Shown here in pieces: positions 5,693 to 8,300 of a stretch of DNA of 8,300 bases (positions within the stretch are counted from its first letter, which is position 1; every line of letters begins with the position of its first letter). Both the position numbers and the translations under genes were made by a program. The notes beneath the pieces are model-generated. The model was not told the origin of the DNA and did not search any database. It was given only the letters and a program-made list of their open reading frames with translations. Location: the NCBI GenBank assembly GCA_030152275.1, contig JASLHF010000196.1, forward strand, positions 1 through 8,300, written 5' to 3'. This DNA comes from Acinetobacter sp. GTDB lineage: Bacteria; Pseudomonadota; Gammaproteobacteria; Pseudomonadales; Moraxellaceae.

Positions 5693-6925
5693 ATGAGCCA
5701 ACATCTTTCACTGCCTAAAGATAAAATTCGTTTCCTATTGTTAGAAGGCGTTCACCAAAACGCTATCGATACGTTAAATGCTGCTGGTTATACCAACATC
5801 GATTACCGCAAAACAGCGCTTGAAGGCGATGCGCTGAAAGATGCGGTTAAAGATGCGCATTTCATCGGTATCCGTTCGCGCACTCAACTGACTGAAGAAG
5901 TATTTGAAGCTGCGAACAAACTGATTGCTGTGGGCTGTTTCTGTATCGGAACCAACCAAGTGAACTTGAATGCAGCAATGATTCGCGGTATTCCAGTATT
6001 TAACGCGCCATATTCGAACACCCGTTCGGTAGCAGAGCTGGTGCTTGCAGAAGCAATTCTTCTGCTTCGCCGCGTGCCTGAAAAATCAACAGACACACAT
6101 GCAGGCGGCTGGAACAAATCTGCTGTCGGTTCATTTGAAACCCGCGGCAAAACTTTAGGTATTGTCGGATACGGTTCAATCGGTTCTCAGCTTTCTGTTT
6201 TAGCGGAAAGCATGGGCATGAAAGTCATTTATTTTGATGCTGTAACTAAACTGCCTTTGGGTAACGCGCGCCAAGTCGGCACAATGGGCGAATTGCTTGC
6301 CAATGCAGACGTTGTGTCAATTCATGTGCCAGACGTACCGTCTACCCGCAACTTCATGGGCAAAGACCAATTTGCTCAAATGAAACAAGGCTCTATCTTC
6401 ATTAATGCTGCCCGCGGTACGTGCGTTGTCATTGAAGATTTGGCTGATGCGCTTAAATCAGGCCACCTTGCAGGCGCTGCCGTTGACGTGTTCCCGAAAG
6501 AACCGAAAGCCAATGGTGAAGAGTTTGTTTCTGCACTGCGCAATATCCCTAACGTGATTTTAACACCTCACGTGGGCGGTTCGACCATGGAAGCGCAAGC
6601 TAACATCGGTCTTGAAGTCGCAGAAAAATTTGTTGCTTACTCAGACAAAGGCATGACGCTGTCTGCTGTAAACTTCCCGGAAATCGCGCTGCCGTTAACC
6701 GAAGGCAAACACCGCCTGCTGCACATTCACAAAAACGTGCCGGGCGTGCTGTCAAAAATCAATAACCTGTTTGCAGAACACGGCATCAACATTTCTGGCC
6801 AGTCTTTAATGACTAAAGGCGATGTAGGTTACTTGGTGATGGATGTAGACGCCACTGCATCTCACGAAGCGCTGGAAACCCTGCACAATCTTGAAGGCAC
6901 GATCCGTTCACGCGTATTGTTCTAA
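5693..6925 (+). CDS. serA: D-3-phosphoglycerate dehydrogenase
   Basis: Oxidises 3-phosphoglycerate to 3-phosphohydroxypyruvate with NAD+, the first step of serine synthesis, in the cytoplasm. Its 410 residues align along their length with E. coli SerA. The NAD-binding Rossmann motif is GYGSIG at 159-164. Catalytic residues are R241 (INAARGT), E270 (DVFPKEPKA) and H293 (TPHVGGST), matching E. coli Arg240, Glu269 and His292. An ACT domain covers about 338-410; H346, N348 and N366 correspond to the serine-binding His344, Asn346 and Asn364, so feedback inhibition by serine is expected. In E. coli and Pseudomonas the enzyme also reduces 2-oxoglutarate to D-2-hydroxyglutarate, which fits the divergent dehydrogenase. 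Start is set by GGAG at 5684 and the promoter at 5648-5656. The gene ends with its own terminator, so it is probably monocistronic. Confidence 0.97.
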   Translation: MSQHLSLPKDKIRFLLLEGVHQNAIDTLNAAGYTNIDYRKTALEGDALKDAVKDAHFIGIRSRTQLTEEVFEAANKLIAVGCFCIGTNQVNLNAAMIRGIPVFNAPYSNTRSVAELVLAEAILLLRRVPEKSTDTHAGGWNKSAVGSFETRGKTLGIVGYGSIGSQLSVLAESMGMKVIYFDAVTKLPLGNARQVGTMGELLANADVVSIHVPDVPSTRNFMGKDQFAQMKQGSIFINAARGTCVVIEDLADALKSGHLAGAAVDVFPKEPKANGEEFVSALRNIPNVILTPHVGGSTMEAQANIGLEVAEKFVAYSDKGMTLSAVNFPEIALPLTEGKHRLLHIHKNVPGVLSKINNLFAEHGINISGQSLMTKGDVGYLVMDVDATASHEALETLHNLEGTIRSRVLF

Positions 6926-6941
6926 TCCGCCTGAATGAACG

Positions 6942-6969
6942 GCCGCAGGCTTTGGCCTGCGGCTTTTTT
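6942..6969 (+). terminator. rho-independent terminator of serA
   Basis: A perfect 9-bp stem, GCCGCAGGC (6942-6950) with GCCTGCGGC (6955-6963), has a 4-base TTTG loop and six T's (6964-6969). It starts 17 bases after the serA stop and separates serA from rhtA. Confidence 0.95.
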
Positions 6970-7016
6970 ATTGCCTGCATTTCCGCTTTACCCGTTGGCT
7001 TTAAATTTAGTACAGA

Positions 7017-7889
7017 ATGCACATGACAAATTTTAAAATTTCTCCCCATGTGCAAGCGCTGTTTTTGCTGCTGGCCGCCATGATCAGCATGCAAAGCAGC
7101 GGTTCACTTGCAAAAATCCTGTTTCAGCAATTTCCGCCGCTCACTGTTTCAGCCATGCGCCTGCTGCTGGGCGCTCTCATCTTGGCCATCATTTTTAAAA
7201 TCTGGCAGCTTCAATTGACCCAAGTCAAATGGAAAGCCGTGATCAGTTATGGACTGGCTTTAGCTGGCATGAATGCCCTGTTTTATCTGTCCATTGAGCG
7301 CCTGCCGCTGGGTATTGCGGTATCTTTTGAATTTATCGGCCCGCTGACCGTCGCACTGCTGCATGCACGCCAAAAATTTGATTTCCTATGGGTCGGCTTA
7401 GCTGTTTTGGGCTTGGCGCTGCTGTTTCCCTTTGATCAGGCTGCGCAGCCTTTAGACTCCGCCGGAATTTTGCTGGCGCTCGGCGCTGGCGCCTGCTGGG
7501 CGCTGTACATTGTCGCAGGGCAAAAGCCTTCGGGTATTTCCGGCAATCATACGGTCTGTCTGGGCATGCTGATCGGGATGCTGTGTTTGATGCCCTTTGC
7601 GCTGCTGACCGGCATACCGGCCACGGCATTTGAACCTTCAAGCCTGATTTATTTTATTTTGCTTGCAGTTTTGGCCAGCGCGCTGCCGTTCAGTTTGGAA
7701 ATGATGGCGCTGCGCAATTTATCCAGTTTAAGTTTCGGCACCTTGATGAGCATTGAACCGGCGGTGGCGGCCCTTTCCAGTTTTGTATTTTTAGGCGAAC
7801 AGCTGCTGTGGACACAGTGGCTGGCGCTGGCCGTCATTATTTGCGCCTCTATCGGCTGTACTGTTACGGCGCAAAAAGGAAGGAATTAA
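7017..7889 (+). CDS. rhtA: threonine/homoserine exporter RhtA-like, DMT/EamA family
   Basis: An inner-membrane amino-acid exporter of 290 residues with about ten hydrophobic segments in two EamA halves (about 10-138 and 148-283). It resembles E. coli RhtA (295 residues) throughout: SLAKILF at 30-36, GMNALFYLSIE at 84-94, PLGIAVSFEFIGPLTVAL at 97-114, LALGAGACWALYI at 153-165, SALPFSLEM at 221-229, FGTLMSIEPA at 240-249 and FLGE at 258-261. In E. coli RhtA exports threonine and homoserine; the substrate here is inferred. ATG codons at 7017 and 7023 are both possible, with no good ribosome site before either. The gene lies 91 bases past serA, beyond a strong terminator, so it needs its own promoter, which I could not locate. 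It converges on the gene at the right edge. Confidence 0.88.
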   Translation: MHMTNFKISPHVQALFLLLAAMISMQSSGSLAKILFQQFPPLTVSAMRLLLGALILAIIFKIWQLQLTQVKWKAVISYGLALAGMNALFYLSIERLPLGIAVSFEFIGPLTVALLHARQKFDFLWVGLAVLGLALLFPFDQAAQPLDSAGILLALGAGACWALYIVAGQKPSGISGNHTVCLGMLIGMLCLMPFALLTGIPATAFEPSSLIYFILLAVLASALPFSLEMMALRNLSSLSFGTLMSIEPAVAALSSFVFLGEQLLWTQWLALAVIICASIGCTVTAQKGRN

Positions 7890-7899
7890 AATAGAGAAT

Positions 7900-7928
7900 A
7901 AAAAACCGCACAATTGTGCGGTTTTTTT
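7900..7928. terminator. bidirectional terminator, rhtA / convergent gene
   Basis: A perfect palindrome: A6 then CCGCACAATTGTGCGG (7906-7921) then T7. The stem is 8 GC-rich pairs if fully paired. It begins 11 bases after the rhtA stop and ends 5 bases before the stop codon of the minus-strand gene, so it serves both. Confidence 0.93.
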
Positions 7929-7933
7929 ATTCA

Positions 7934-8300
7934 TTATTGAGGTATCCCGCACGATACAATATCGGTTGTCGCTAAATTATTCATGGATGCATCACACCAG
8001 CTCACGGCATCGAAATCAAACTGAATCATACTTTCTTGATAGATATCTTCAGTTGACCAATAAATAGGTTTCTGCAGATTACCTTTTTCCAGCACACCAT
8101 CTGCAGTCACCCATGCCCATTCTGTATCAGTCTGAGAAGGAATTGGCAGATAGGCACTAAATGTCTGATTTAAGGGTAAACGGAATTGCTTATAGAATGT
8201 CGGCAGCTCAACTGAACTGTCTTTAATATAGTAATTTCCTCTTAAATAAACAGTGCAATATGCCGGTACAGCTTCAGAAGAGTTGCAGCGTAAATTAGTT
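7934..8300 (-). CDS. unrecognised protein, C-terminal 121 residues (5' end outside window)
   Basis: On the minus strand an uninterrupted frame enters from the right edge and runs 121 codons to a TAA at 7934-7936. The fragment begins TNLRCNSSEAVPAYCTVYL and ends DIVSCGIPQ. It has four cysteines in two pairs (C5 and C15; about C102 and C116), many aromatic residues, few charged ones and no membrane segment, which suggests a secreted or periplasmic beta-rich domain with disulfides. I do not recognise the family. No internal start has a ribosome site, so this is the tail of a longer gene. The terminator at 7900-7928 right after the stop supports the frame. Coding looks real because the frame is fully open over 366 bases and stops beside a terminator, while the other frames contain stops. 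Confidence 0.75.
   Translation of the reverse strand, partial: TNLRCNSSEAVPAYCTVYLRGNYYIKDSSVELPTFYKQFRLPLNQTFSAYLPIPSQTDTEWAWVTADGVLEKGNLQKPIYWSTEDIYQESMIQFDFDAVSWCDASMNNLATTDIVSCGIPQ

Noticed and set aside
1..8300. CRISPR array, insertion sequence, prophage or toxin-antitoxin / defence system
   Set aside because: No spaced repeats, transposase or phage genes, and no paired small genes of those kinds were seen; the gene content is metabolic and transport.

Overview
The window looks like an ordinary chromosomal segment of a gammaproteobacterium, most likely Acinetobacter. The main reasons are a CraA/MdfA-type efflux protein that reads like the Acinetobacter CraA protein almost throughout, the divergent D-2-hydroxyglutarate dehydrogenase / serA pair, and the AT-rich spacers. 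Base composition looks moderate by eye. No genus-level search could be run, so the assignment rests on recognising the proteins.

Layout from left to right: the 3' part of sodC (Cu/Zn superoxide dismutase, + strand, cut by the window edge); a 650-base spacer with a head-to-head pair of DnaA-box-like sites and what may be the worn remains of a GIY-YIG nuclease gene; a small DUF3817-type membrane protein (+); a shared terminator; craA (-), a drug/H+ antiporter of the major facilitator superfamily; a 630-base spacer with a short hydrophobic reading frame, a 13-bp tandem duplication and a terminator; a small orphan lipoprotein (-); a 280-base spacer with a nested hairpin and a strong terminator; a FAD-dependent D-2-hydroxyglutarate dehydrogenase (-); a 350-base divergent promoter region; serA (+); a terminator; rhtA (+), an amino-acid exporter of the DMT/EamA family; a terminator; and, convergent to rhtA, the C-terminal 121 codons of an unrecognised cysteine-containing protein (-) that runs off the right edge.

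The best functional unit is the pair at 3931-6925. SerA oxidises 3-phosphoglycerate at the head of serine synthesis and can recycle its NADH by reducing 2-oxoglutarate to D-2-hydroxyglutarate. The divergent flavoenzyme would turn that product back into 2-oxoglutarate. RhtA downstream may relieve excess threonine, homoserine or related amino acids, but a strong terminator separates it from serA.

I found no convincing undescribed multi-gene system, CRISPR array, insertion sequence or tRNA. The items most worth a second look are the DnaA-box cluster, the possible GIY-YIG relic, the repeated motif between the divergent genes, and the unrecognised protein at the right edge.
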